In this document: in pieces, positions 54,760 through 64,000 of the stretch
How the letters are laid out: every line of letters begins with the position of its first letter
Position numbering within the stretch: the first letter of the stretch is position 1
Source of the DNA: Phragmites australis
Lineage: Eukaryota > Streptophyta > Magnoliopsida > Poales > Poaceae
Length of the DNA stretch: 64,000 nt
Direction: 5' to 3'
Assembly (NCBI RefSeq): GCF_958298935.1
Contig: NC_084931.1
Location: 16,271,334 to 16,335,333 of the forward strand
Notes under the pieces: model-generated
Told to the model about the DNA's origin: nothing
Seen by the model: only the letters and a program-made list of their open reading frames with translations
Databases searched by the model: none
Position numbers and translations under genes: made by a program

Positions 54760-56587
54760 TCTAAAGAACTTAAGATGGGTGAGCGATGAAGATGAGGACA
54801 AGGATGATCAACCACTTCCATCACATGATGTCCATATCTCTCAAGAGGAAGCTGAAGCTCAAACTCAAGATGTTGCACCACCGCAAGATACACCTCAAGA
54901 ACCACAAGTTAAACATACGCATACTTTCAAGGATCACCCTATTGACTTGATCATTGCAAGTCCATCTAGGGGATTACAAACTCACTCTCATCAATATGCT
55001 TCGTTTTGTGAACATTACTCATTTGTCTCTTGTTTGGAACCCACACATGTAGATGAGTCTCTTAAGGATCTGGATTGGGTGACGGCTATGCAAGAAGAAC
55101 TCAACAACTTCACCCGCAATGAAGTATGGATTCTTGAAGAAAGGCCTCAAGACAAGAATGTAATCGGAACTAAGTGGGTCTTCCACAACAAGCAAGATAA
55201 ACATAGTATGGTGGTACGCAATAAGGCAAGACTCATCACGCAAGGATTTGCACAAGTTGAAGTTTTGAATTTTGGCGAAACATCCACTCCTGTGGTAAGG
55301 CTTGAGACCATTCGTATCATTCTTGCATTTACTTCACATCATAACATTAAGCTTTATTAAATGGATGTGAAGAGTGCATTCTTAAATGGCTTCATCAATG
55401 AACTTTTTTATGTTGAACTATCTCCCTCCCCCCCCCCCCCCCGGGTTTTGAAGATTCTAGATATCCTAATCTTGTCTATAGGTTGCACAATACGCTTTAT
55501 GGACTCAAGCAAGCCCTAAGAGTTTGATACGAACGCCTACATAACTTCCTCATCAACCAATGATTCAATATCGGGATGGTGGACACAACATTGTTCATAA
55601 AGATCATCGATAATGAGCTTTTCTTGTGTCAAATTTATATTGATGATATAATATTTGGTTCAACTAACAAAGAGTTTTGCATGGAATTTGGTGACATGAT
55701 GTCTAGGGAGTTCGTGATGTCAATGATTGGCAAGCTCAACTACTTCCTTATATTTTAAATCAAGCAATTGAAGGAAGGAATATTCATTCATCAAGAGAAG
55801 TACAGGAGGGACATCCTCAAGAAATTCAAGATATATGATTGCAGGCCAATCAACACCCCCATGCCTACTAATGGACATATCAATTTGGATGAAATGGGTA
55901 AATTGGTTTACCAAAAGCTTTATCGTTCTATGATTGAGTTGCTTCTTTACCTTACCGCATATAGGCCCGATATTATGTTGAGTGTATGCATGTGTGCTCG
56001 CTTTCAAGCTAATCCTAAGGAATCATATCTTAGTGCGGTTAAAAGAATCCTTAGATACCTAAAACATATACCTAGCATAGACTTGTGGTAACCGAAAGGT
56101 GCTAGTTTCCTACTCTTGGGATACTCAGATTCAAACTTTGCCAAATGTCGTGTGGATCGCAAGAGTACTTCAAGTGAGTGCCACTTTCTAGGGTGATCCC
56201 TAGTTTCATGGTCTTCTAAGAAGCAAAACTCGGTAGCTTTGTCTACCGTGGAAGCGGAATACATTGCTGCTAGAGCATGTAGTGCTCAAATCTTTTATAT
56301 GAAGCAAACCTTGTTAGACTTTGGTATTCTTCTAGAGAAGGTTCCACTCATTCGTGACAACGAGTGTCGTAAAAATAGGAAATAATCCTATTCAACACTC
56401 TCGCACAAAGCACATTAATATTCGTCATCATTTCCTTAGAGATCATATGGCTAATATTGATATCTCTCTTAGTGGTGTAAGGTCGGAAGTTCAATTGGTG
56501 GATATCTTCACAAAACCTCTAGATGAAGTAACCTTTTGTAGATTGCGAAGTGAGTTAAACGTGATAGATGCTTCAAACGTCATGTGA
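54760..56587 (+). pseudogene. Sirevirus-like reverse transcriptase and RNase H
   Basis: 54,768-55,360 encodes an acidic hinge, then the start of RVT_2: DWVTAMQEELNNFTRNEVW, NVIGTKWVFHNKQD, NKARLITQGFAQVE. A stop (TAA, 55,358) precedes MDVKSAFLNGFINELFYVE. A C15 run has expanded the conserved PPGF segment. The active site YIDDIIFGST is at 55,640. GRPINTPM-type and YRSMIELLLYLTAYRPDIM segments follow. RNase H ends with HSRTKHINIRHHFLRD, DIFTKPLDE and LRSELNVIDASNVM (56,587). Protease and integrase are absent. Multiple stops; inactive. Confidence 0.8.
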
Positions 56588-57189
56588 TGCCTTGTCATAT
56601 AGATGCATTTATGATAGGTGCTTGTCTAATAGTGGTGAACATGGGTTTTGCTTGAGATGGTGGTCTCCTAGTTTCTCTCAAGGCATGTTGTTGGATTCAT
56701 CATAAAGAAGCTTGAGAGGGGAAGTAATATGACAAGATAGATTTATTTTATGCTATGCATTCATATGCCACATAACTTGCATTTATGTTTAAATTTTATG
56801 CACTTGTTATGCATTGCATGTGCATTGATGATAGAGAGATCACAAAGGAGGATATCACTCTTTGAGATTATTGTTTGCTCTCAATGTAAATATACACCTC
56901 TATGAGTTTGATTATAATGATGTAAGTACTTAATGCCTATTGAGTCATGTTCTATCGAATTTAATGCCTTAATCTTTAAGTTCATAGGCAATGTGACTCA
57001 TACATTTTATTGGAGTTTTTTTCTCTTTTTTTGTTATTTGGTTCTTACTGCCTACTACAAAATTATGTATGCTATAGCCTTTTTGGCAAATCAGTATTTG
57101 AGAGAGTGAGGCTTCACTCAAGCTAGTCCAAACATTTATTTTTGTTGTGCGTTGATTTGAAGTTTGGACTCAGCGAGAGATTCGAGTTC
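56588..57189 (+). other. 3' untranslated region of the Sirevirus-like element, possible LTR start
   Basis: There is no ORF of note. A purine tract GAGAGGGGAAGTAA at 56,714-56,727 could be the polypurine tract, placing the 3' LTR start at about 56,730 (TATGACAAG or nearby). The text between pol and tract, including TGATGCCTTGTCATA just after the stop, is usual for this group. Confidence 0.45.
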
Positions 57190-57665
57190 AGTAGAAATTT
57201 TTTTCCTTCTCACCGGATGATCCGGTGCCCCTTCATTCTCCTCAACAGTTCATCCAACCTTCAATTCTCTCAGCTTAGCTTCTCTAAAGAAGGTCCGATG
57301 TCTTTATACGGTGAGCAGCTCAGTTGCAGCGAACAATCCAGTGTTTGAAAAATGGTTTGGCATGCAGAAAAAGTTCGGTGTTTGTGAGATGTCAAGGTCG
57401 GACCTTCCAGTGTTCAGTTAGTGGTAGTGAATATCAGAAGTTCTAAAATGTGTCTGGTGATAGTGTCCGGTGTTCAGCGGAGCTTCATCGGAGTATCCTG
57501 TGTTCAAAATTGGATTTCTTCATAAAGAAGATCTGGTGTTCAGAAGAACGTCACCGGAACATCCGGTGTTTGAAAGTTGTCACGGGTCCGTTTTGAGATA
57601 CTTTCTGGAAATATTAGTCCAGTGCTCAGTTCTCAGCATCACCGGACCTTCTAGTGTTTGCAAAA
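57190..57665 (+). repeat. Sirevirus-type CCGG palindrome array C
   Basis: Units such as TCACCGGATGATCCGGTG, CACCGGAACATCCGGTG and CACCGGACCTTCTAGTG recur with decayed copies between them. They lie downstream of the Sirevirus-like RNase H, where the 3' LTR is expected, which supports assigning these palindromes to that element. Confidence 0.65.
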
Positions 57666-58205
57666 TTCGTGGGACCCACCTGTCATATAACCTCTTGGCT
57701 GCCGCTCTCCTCTCTCCATTTTTGATCTCGTCGTCACCCGTTCTCGCCGGAGCATCATCCATGCGCCTGCTGTTGCCGACCAGCATGCCGCCGCACTCCC
57801 TACGCCTGCTTGCCCACCAGCTCGCCGTCCTTGCTCTTGCAGCCGCTGCCCAAAGCTCTGCTGCTTAAAGCAACGCCGCACTGCGCCCTAGCTGTCGCCG
57901 CCCTCTGTGACGCCATCCCAGTTGCTAATCATCATTCTTCTCCCTCATCGCCGATCACCTCCGTCCTAGTCATTGTGGTGAGCACAAATCTCGGCCATAT
58001 CTTCAAATTTCCAAACCGTAGCTCTATATTTTTGAAATTTCATTCAAATTCATGCAAATTCATGTGAATTGCATTCAAACCTATGTAAAATTAGTTCAAT
58101 TCCGTGCAATCTGAGAGGATGTTCATCTGTATATGAGCTTAATTGCTAAAATTCTTCAAATTCGAGTTCAATTCATTCAAATTTGCTACCATTGAGGCGC
58201 TGATC
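57666..58205. other. Non-coding; LTR-like tail
   Basis: 57,690-57,900 is C/T- and GC-rich (leader-like). 57,980-58,200 is rich in CAAATTCA-type words (AAATTCATGCAAATTCATG). No gene, primer site or end could be fixed. Confidence 0.35.
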
Positions 58206-58209
58206 TTCT

Positions 58210-58490
58210 CCTCGAGTCGAATGGGAGTTGGTCGAGGAGCACAACCACCTGCTCAGAGTTGGTTGAGAAGCATGACCACCTGCTCAGAGTTGGTCGAGGA
58301 GCACAACTACCTACTCGGAGTTGGTCGAGGAACACGAACATCTGCTCAGAGTGTGTCGAGGAGATCGACCACCTACTCATAGTTGGTCATGGAGAACTAC
58401 TTGGTCGTGGAGAACGACCACATGCTTAGAGTTGGTCAAGAAGCATGACCACCTGTGCGGGGCTGGTCGCGGATCTGATCGAAAAGTTGC
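58210..58490 (+). repeat. 31-bp minisatellite
   Basis: About eight imperfect units with consensus near CTGCTCAGAGTTGGTCGAGG followed by AGCACGACCAC. Spacing is 31 bp for the first five copies, then irregular. Because 31 is not a multiple of three, the open frames across it are incidental. Confidence 0.85.
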
Positions 58491-58640
58491 TCAAGGAGTT
58501 TGACACTCACGACGTTGGATCGGTCTACTCCAACTCTTTTTCAACTGCACTGCGTGTCAAGCAGTAACAATCTGTGATCTCCTACTACCATCATTTCCTG
58601 GGTGAATGCGGTAGAAAATTTTTGTTTTAGGCTAGCATAG
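58491..58640. other. Spacer between two tandem arrays
   Basis: No feature was recognised in this short segment. Confidence 0.4.
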
Positions 58641-61190
58641 CCTGCCCATTCCCCATCAGATAGAGTCGCACACCGAGGGTGATAGTGGCGTTGCTCGATG
58701 GAGTAGCACCACCCAAAGCATCACTGTGGCGGGGCTTGATGGAGAAGGGCCATCGGGACCCCCTCTGTGGCTCTAGAGGGGGAGCTCGATAGAGTCGCAC
58801 ACCTAGGGTGATGGTGGCGTAGCTCGATGGAGTCACTCCACCCAAAGCATCGCTGTGGGAGGCTCAATGAAGATGGACCACGGGACCCCCTTGGTGACTT
58901 AGGTGGTGGAGCTTGACGGAGTCCCACACCGAGGGTGACGGTGGCATTGATCAACAGAGTCGTGCCACCTGAAGCATTGTTATGGTGGGGCTATATGGAA
59001 ATAGGCCATCAGGACCACTTCTGTGGCTCCAGAGGTGGAGCTCGACAGAGTCGCGCACCGAGGGTGATGGTGGTGTAGATCGATGGAGTCACACCACCCG
59101 AAGCGTCACTGTGCATGGGGGGGACAGGTTGATGGAGATGAACCACTGGGGCCCCTTAGTGACTCCAGAGGTGGAGCTCGATAGAGTGCATGCCAAGGGT
59201 GACAGTGGTGTAGCTTGACAGAGTCGCACCACCCGAAGCATCACTGTAGGGGGGCTCAATGGAGACGGTCCACCGGGACCTTCTCAGCGACTCCAGAGGT
59301 GGATCTTGACGGAGTCACAAGCCGAGGGTGATGGTGGCGTAGCTCAATAGAGTCATGCCACCAAAAGCATCGCTATGGCAGGGCTCGACAAAGATGGGCC
59401 ACTGGGACCCCCTCGACGACTCCAGAGGTGGTGCACAAAGGAGTCACATGCCAAGGGTGATGGTGGCATAGATCATCGGAGTCACGCTAACCTAAGTGTC
59501 GCTGTGAGGGGGCCTCGACGGAGATGGGCCATCGGGACCCCCTCAGCAGCTCCGGAGGTGGCGCTAGACATAGTCGCATGCCAAGGGCAACGGTGGTGTA
59601 GCTTGACAGAGTCACACCACCCAAAGCATTGCTGCAGCGGGGCTCGATAGAGACTAGCCATCGGAACCCCCTTGGTGACTCTAGAGGTGAAGCTCAATGG
59701 AGTCATATGCCGAGGGTAACGGTGGAGTAGCTCGATAGAGTCACGCCACCCGAAGTGTCGCTGTGGCGGGGCTCAACAGAAACAAGCCACCAGGACCCCC
59801 TCCACGGCTCTAGAGGTCGAGCTCGCATAGATAGAGCTCAATGGAGTTGCTCGATGGAGTTGCACCACCCAAAGCATCACTGTGGCAGGGCTTAATGGAG
59901 ATGGGCCATCAGGACCCCTTCCGCAACTCCAAAGGTGGAGCTCATGGAGGTGGAGCTCAATGGAGTCGTACGCTGAGGGTGTCAGTGGCGTAGCTCAACA
60001 GAGTTACACCACCTGAAGCATCACTGCAGGGGTGCTCGACAGAGACGATCAACCAGGACCCCCTCGGTGGCTTCGGATGTGGAGCTCAATGGAGTCGCAC
60101 GCAAAGGGCAATGGGCCAGGTCGAGTCGGGGCCCCGTGGGTTTTAGACCTGACGGGGGCGGGTTCAGGTGTAGCAATTGCCCAATGGGGCTATTGGGTCG
60201 GGGCCCCAACCCGAGTTGGGTTTGGATTTAGGGCTTATTTTGCACCATTGGGTGCCCCACAGGCTCTGAAATCCCGAGGCCCATTATTCCATTTCCACGT
60301 TCGGCCCATTCGGCCATTCCCACGTATGTGATCGGTGCTACTTACATCGGTGAGTACCTCACCCGGTCACCACAACAGAGCTCCTAGACTGCCCGTCCCA
60401 TCTATGAGTACCCTGCCATCGGCCTATGTAGTCCCATGTGCGGCATGCTCCGGAGGAAGCGCCGCCCAGCCAAGACTCCGTCATCCTACCTCCCATAGTC
60501 CCACATGCACTGCGACCTGGCCTAGCACGACATGGCCTAGCATGACCCCACCATCTTACCGGTGAGGGAGAGCATGGTGGAAGTCCATGCTAGTCCCCAC
60601 TCAGATCCAGTCGGTGGCCTGCTCGGCTCGGTGGCCATAATAAAAGCGGAGGGCAGCAGCAGCCACGACGGGAGCCGAGAGAGGTGGCGGCCACGATGAC
60701 GAACCAAGGGCAGCAGTGGCAAAAGCTCGATTGTGAGGGAGAAGGAGCACCTACGATCGGGTTTTGAGTCCTCCCGCTCTAGTCTCGTGTCCCCACTGGG
60801 GCCAACGACGGGGTGGATTTATACCCTATCTAATTTTTGGGTCTTGGTCGGGTTTAGTGTTACGAGTTTCAGGTCGGGTGCATTCTTGCTCCACCCAGCC
60901 CCGACTCAACCCGTTGCCACCCCTATCGATGGTGACGGTGGCGTAACTCAATGGAGTCGTACCACACAAAATGTCTTTGCATGAAGGGGGTTCAACAGAG
61001 ACGGGCCATTGGGACCCCCTCGGCGACTCTAGAGGTGGAGCTCGATGGAATCGCACACCGAGGGTGATGGTGGCGTTTCATGACGGAGTAGCGCCACCCG
61101 AAGCATCACTGCAGCGGGGCCCGATGGAGATAAGATATCCAAACTCCCTTGCTGGTATTGGCTGAGGCGGAGTCGACAGCGGAGCCAAGG
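58641..61190. repeat. Tandem array of an approximately 129-bp unit, 12-13 copies
   Basis: The marker GAGTCGCACACCGAGGGTGA and variants recur at about 58,662; 58,791; 58,918; 59,047; 59,181; 59,311; 59,440; 59,570; 59,701; 59,965; 60,091; and, after an insertion, 61,047. Most steps are 127-131 bp. Other unit parts are CCACCCAAAGCATC and GGGCCATCGGGACCCCC. A unit near 59,830 is rearranged. 129 bp equals 43 codons, and minus-strand frames stay open across several units. Copies differ by roughly 10-20%. The family is not recognised. Confidence 0.85.
60105..60925. mobile_element. hAT-like non-autonomous element inside the array
   Basis: The left end GGGCAATGGGCCAGGTCGAG then TCGGGGC, and the reverse complement of the right end, TAGGGGTGGCAACGGGTTGAG then TCGGGGC, form inverted repeats. 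Plant hAT elements often begin TAGGGGTGGCAA. The about 820-bp interior is GC-rich, with an 83-codon frame at 60,733-60,984 that crosses the right end and is therefore not a gene. The repeat array resumes at 60,926. No clear 8-bp duplication was found. Confidence 0.55.
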
Positions 61191-61584
61191 GGTGGGGTGG
61201 CGGTCTGAGCATGCTATCTAATGGCAACTCTTTCAAAATATGAACCGTTATGGCGGATAATTTCGTGTGGTGGTGAGATATTCTTCTCTTTTTTGGCACA
61301 AGTATACGATGATACACGGTAACAGCAGCATGTCTGACAAGCTAATGTGTCTGTTATCCTAGGGTCCTGCGCCAACTACCCTCACACATACCAAAAGGGA
61401 TTCGAACATTAAATGTGATGAGATAGGTGTGAAAAAAACCATGGCACCGAGTGGAACTCAGAAATGTCACCGTGCTAACCAGGGTGTCGCCATGTGCCCC
61501 TGAGTATTAATCAAAAAGTCACTAAACTAGAATCATGACAACCCTGTTTCCTTCTTGTGGCATACGCCTACTGCTAGCAGAGCT
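61191..61584. other. No gene seen
   Basis: Mixed sequence between the tandem array and the next ORF, without recognised elements. Confidence 0.4.
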
Positions 61585-62103
61585 TTATAAACAAAGATTT
61601 TACCCCACAAGCCATCTATTGTGGAGCAAGAGAGAGAAATCCTCCCTCGTTGATCATGGCGTATTCTCCCACTCCAAGCAGGAATGATCCAGCCATGTCA
61701 CCTTTAACGCCAACGCTAGTTCTGCTAGCCATAGTGCCACCAGGGGCGAGCAACACAAGGGGGCCATTCCCAGGGATGGAGCTAGTTCCAGTGCCAAAAC
61801 TGATTCCAATTGATGTGCTCCCACCATCGCCAAAAGGGTCATCGCCAACCACCCCATGCCTTTCTCTGGCCCGATCGGGCTCCCTGATCAATGTCAACAA
61901 TGCTTAGGGGGAAATTGACTGGAACTTCCTTGAGAAGGAGATCTGGGAGGAGGAGAAGGAAGAGGAGGAGGAGCGACGCAGTGAATAAGGAGATCATGGA
62001 GTCCCCTAGCTCTTCTTCGCCCGATGGTTATGGCGGTTCGGGGGCCTACTTCTACCTCGGCCCTTATGGTGGGAGACACCTGAAGCATAGGCACCACCAT
62101 TAG
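61585..62103 (+). pseudogene. Unrecognised ORF with TATA box, broken by one stop
   Basis: CTTTATAAAC (61,581-61,590) resembles a TATA box about 70 bases before an ATG at 61,656. The frame encodes a Pro/Ser/Thr-rich peptide (MAYSPTPSRNDPAMSPLTPT ... SLARSGSLINVNNA) ending at TAG 61,905-61,907. In phase after the stop comes GEIDWNFLEKEIWEEEKEE, an acidic helix, then another stop. A third segment in another frame has PDGYGGSGAYFYLGPYGG. It lies upstream of the LTR at 62,511, where Tat elements carry extra ORFs, so it may be such an ORF in sense orientation. No family recognised. Confidence 0.35.
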
Positions 62104-62510
62104 GGACTTTTATTATCATTTTTCATTGTGCTTTCTTCTTCTGAGTTTCTCAAAAAGCCAGGAACTCGGAGAGGACCTATGCATGTAAGCATCTTTTGGA
62201 TGTAAAAACCATCGGTTTGATGATTTTTTATGAATCCTTGGCCATCTCCTTTTGATCATCTTATTCTATGCTCATGATGCTTTTCCCTTAACTGAAACAT
62301 TGGTGAGACTCCAGGTAGGACTTTCATCCAACCGGGGTCCTGGTATCCCCTAAGTCACTTAATCAGGGTACCAAGTCTTCTCCGAGTAGCTCTGTGAGCC
62401 ACCCGAGAAGTACCCTCTTCCGAGTAGGACCTTCGGGTTAACCGAAAAAAAATATCATCCTTAGGATGGGGAATGACTTCCAGAGCCGACGTCCGAACCG
62501 AGGGGCTATG
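62104..62510. other. 3' untranslated region of a Tat-type element
   Basis: No ORF is present. The layout (short Gly/Pro-codon-like text, then CCGAGGGGCTATG before TGATGACGG) parallels 50,580-50,720 upstream of the other Tat LTR; AGGGGCTA is the likely polypurine tract. Confidence 0.45.
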
Positions 62511-63420
62511 TGATGACGGTGAGGCCCAAAGCCAATTACACTCTCATGTGCCATTCAAGTTTATCGTGATCTCGACCCTTGTAATGGTCCTTTTTGGTTC
62601 TTGTAACTGTTTTGAAGGTAACGCATTTTGATAGGGTTAGCAAAATCCTACAAACATGCAGGATCAGTCGAGCCTTTGACTCTTATAAGAAGTAAAGGTG
62701 GTTAGCTATTATTGGCTTGCTTAGCACGCAATCTGATTCTTGACCCCCCCCCCCTCGGTCCCCCTCATGCTCGATGCTAGCAAGCGAGCGGCGGGCGTGA
62801 CTATTTAGTAACTTTGAACCTCTGAGGTTGTCACTATGAACTATTTGGTTTGAGGCACATGGCCTTCGGTGATGGGTCTCAACACGATTGTAGTACATTA
62901 GTAGTGCAAGGATATGGGACCGAACGTGACCAAGGCTTGTGGCCTTCGAGGTGCAGAGGATGTAGGACTCGACGCGACTGAGGCTTGTGACCTTAGAGGT
63001 GCGTGGTGCGGAGTCACGCCACTATGATGGGATTACTCATGCCATCATCGTGGGTTTTTGACGAGACATGGGGCCGTTGAGGCAGTGCGTCACGGGACTG
63101 AGGCTTATAGCCTACAAGGTGTGGAGCAAGAGCCACTATGATGGGATTACTCACATCGTCGTTGTGAGTTTTTGCCAAGGCACAAGGCCATCAAGGCAGT
63201 CTGTCACATGACCGAGGCTTTTGCCATCGTCGTGAGCTTTTGCCAAGGCATGGGGCTATCGAGGCAGTGCATCCCGTGATTGATGCTTATAGCCTACGAG
63301 GTGCGGAGCTTAGTGCCACTATGATGGGTTTTTGCCATCATTGTGGGCTTTTTCCAATGTACGGGGTCATTGAGGCAGTGCGTCACGTAAACGAGGCTTA
63401 TATCCTACGAGGTGTGGAAT
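62511..63420 (+). repeat. Tat-type LTR, interrupted
   Basis: It starts TGATGACGGTGAGG after a polypurine-like tract. It contains tandem repeats (63,081-63,400) and is interrupted at 63,421 by another LTR. The right end is therefore not seen in this window. Confidence 0.45.
62930..63420 (+). repeat. Irregular tandem repeats, about 110 bp
   Basis: The words GAGGCAGTGCGTCACG, GAGGCTTATAGCCTACGAGG and GCCACTATGATGGG recur with spacings of about 113, 67 and 110 bp (marker near 63,081; 63,194; 63,261; 63,371). A shorter related unit (GAGGCTTGTGACCTTAGAGG) begins the series at 62,930. Confidence 0.75.
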
Positions 63421-63833
63421 TGTTGGTGTATGCGATCAAAGCTTATAGCCTGCGTTGTTTGCTCATGTTGGATATGTGTCGAATAATTGTACGGAGTTGG
63501 TTACGTATAGGACTTAAAGTTGTATTAGTGGTACATGGTGAAATCCTAGTAGGACTTCTGTATCCAGGCCTCCTTATAAATATGAGAGGAGGGCCACTGT
63601 TTATAATCATGATGACATAGCGATAGGTTCGCAAGGGGGCAACGAGTCTGCCGGAACCCTAGGAAGCAGCCGGTGTTGCTAGTTGGGGAGGAGCGCCCGT
63701 AGTCATGCCTTGGGAATGTAGGCTTTGGCTGAACCTCGTTAACAGATATCGTGCCTCTGGTGTCATCTGTGATCGTGTGCATCATCTCGGTAGATCTATC
63801 CATTGCTTCCGCTGATGGCTTATTTCCTAACAA
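63421..63833 (+). repeat. 5' LTR of an element leaving the window
   Basis: 413 bp, beginning TGTTGG and ending CTAACA, an inverted pair. A TATA-like CTTATAAATATGAGAGG lies at about 63,571. An initiator-Met primer site follows. No coding sequence of this element is reached before 64,000, so Ty1 versus Ty3 cannot be decided. Confidence 0.7.
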
Positions 63834-63835
63834 GT

Positions 63836-63848
63836 AGTATCAGAGCCA
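63836..63848 (+). other. Primer-binding site, initiator tRNA-Met type
   Basis: TAGTATCAGAGCC differs from the perfect TGGTATCAGAGCC at one position and lies two bases after the LTR end. Confidence 0.75.
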
Positions 63849-64000
63849 TATTTGGATTGGATCTAGAGACGTTGCATGGAAGATCACACAAAGGCGTGAG
63901 GATTATGCTCTATAAGGCATCATGAAACACACGCGTGGTGCGAGCCGGATACGGCGCAAGGTGGAGCATGGCGGTGGCCGGTGCGCGCAGGTTAATGTGA

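Noticed and set aside
59482..59706. Minus-strand ORFs across the 129-bp array as real protein genes
   Set aside because: They start and stop at arbitrary unit positions, and their openness may follow from unit length divisible by three plus high GC. Kept as a repeat with a note instead.

Overview
This window looks like nuclear DNA from a grass (Poaceae), most likely an intergenic, retrotransposon-rich tract. The evidence is the set of element families: CRM-like chromoviruses with initiator-Met primer sites, Tat-type Ty3 elements with an antisense extra gene, Sirevirus-like Ty1 elements with CCGG-type palindromes, CACTA elements with TAGTG ends, a Mutator-like element, and many decayed fragments. 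I see no prokaryotic genes, rRNA, intact tRNA or CRISPR. The species cannot be named from the sequence alone. All homology statements come from reading motifs by eye; no search was run.

Layout. 0-3 kb: low-information sequence, a CACTA end and exon-like scraps. 3.8-4.6 kb: a Ty3 integrase fragment on the minus strand. 5.0-8.2 kb: LTR, primer site, gag and protease of a truncated Tat/RIRE2-like element, followed by a possible solo LTR (8.2-9.7 kb). 10-13 kb: Sirevirus-type LTR material. 13.06-16.5 kb: a truncated Ty1/copia element on the minus strand with its LTR. 17.05-17.30 kb: the only gene I would call a normal host gene, an 84-residue secreted peptide precursor resembling the IDA/PIP signalling families, with its own TATA box and upstream G-box and W-boxes. 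19.7-21.1 kb: a CACTA end carrying a captured piece of retrotransposon leader. 21.6-22.2 kb: a small inverted-repeat element. 22.5-33.3 kb: a Mutator-like element whose transposase is split by a full-length CRM-like retrotransposon (24,539-32,157, 5-bp target duplication CTTGC). 33.8-51.3 kb: a Tat-lineage element with gag-protease but no reverse transcriptase. It contains a CACTA remnant and a second, much better preserved CRM-like element (41,664-49,192), which splits an antisense gene of the plant Transposase_28 (PF04195) type. 52.9-53.5 kb: a degenerate spliced gene fragment. 53.7-57.7 kb: a Sirevirus-like element that lost protease and integrase. 58.2-61.2 kb: a 31-bp minisatellite, then about 12-13 copies of a roughly 129-bp tandem repeat, broken by a hAT-like insertion. 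61.6-64.0 kb: an unrecognised ORF, a Tat-type LTR with internal repeats, and the 5' LTR plus primer site of an element that leaves the window.

How the parts relate. Nesting gives an order of events: Mutator-like element before CRM-like copy 1, and Tat element before CRM-like copy 2. By-eye LTR divergence is about 12% for copy 1 and about 5% for copy 2, so copy 2 is younger. Copy 2 has one long open frame from zinc knuckle to integrase. Only a lost start codon, one TAG and a CA-repeat frameshift near its end separate it from an intact polyprotein. No convincing new molecular system was found. The most unusual items are the split antisense gene, the retrotransposon leader captured by a CACTA element, the open-frame 129-bp array, and the odd left junction of copy 2.
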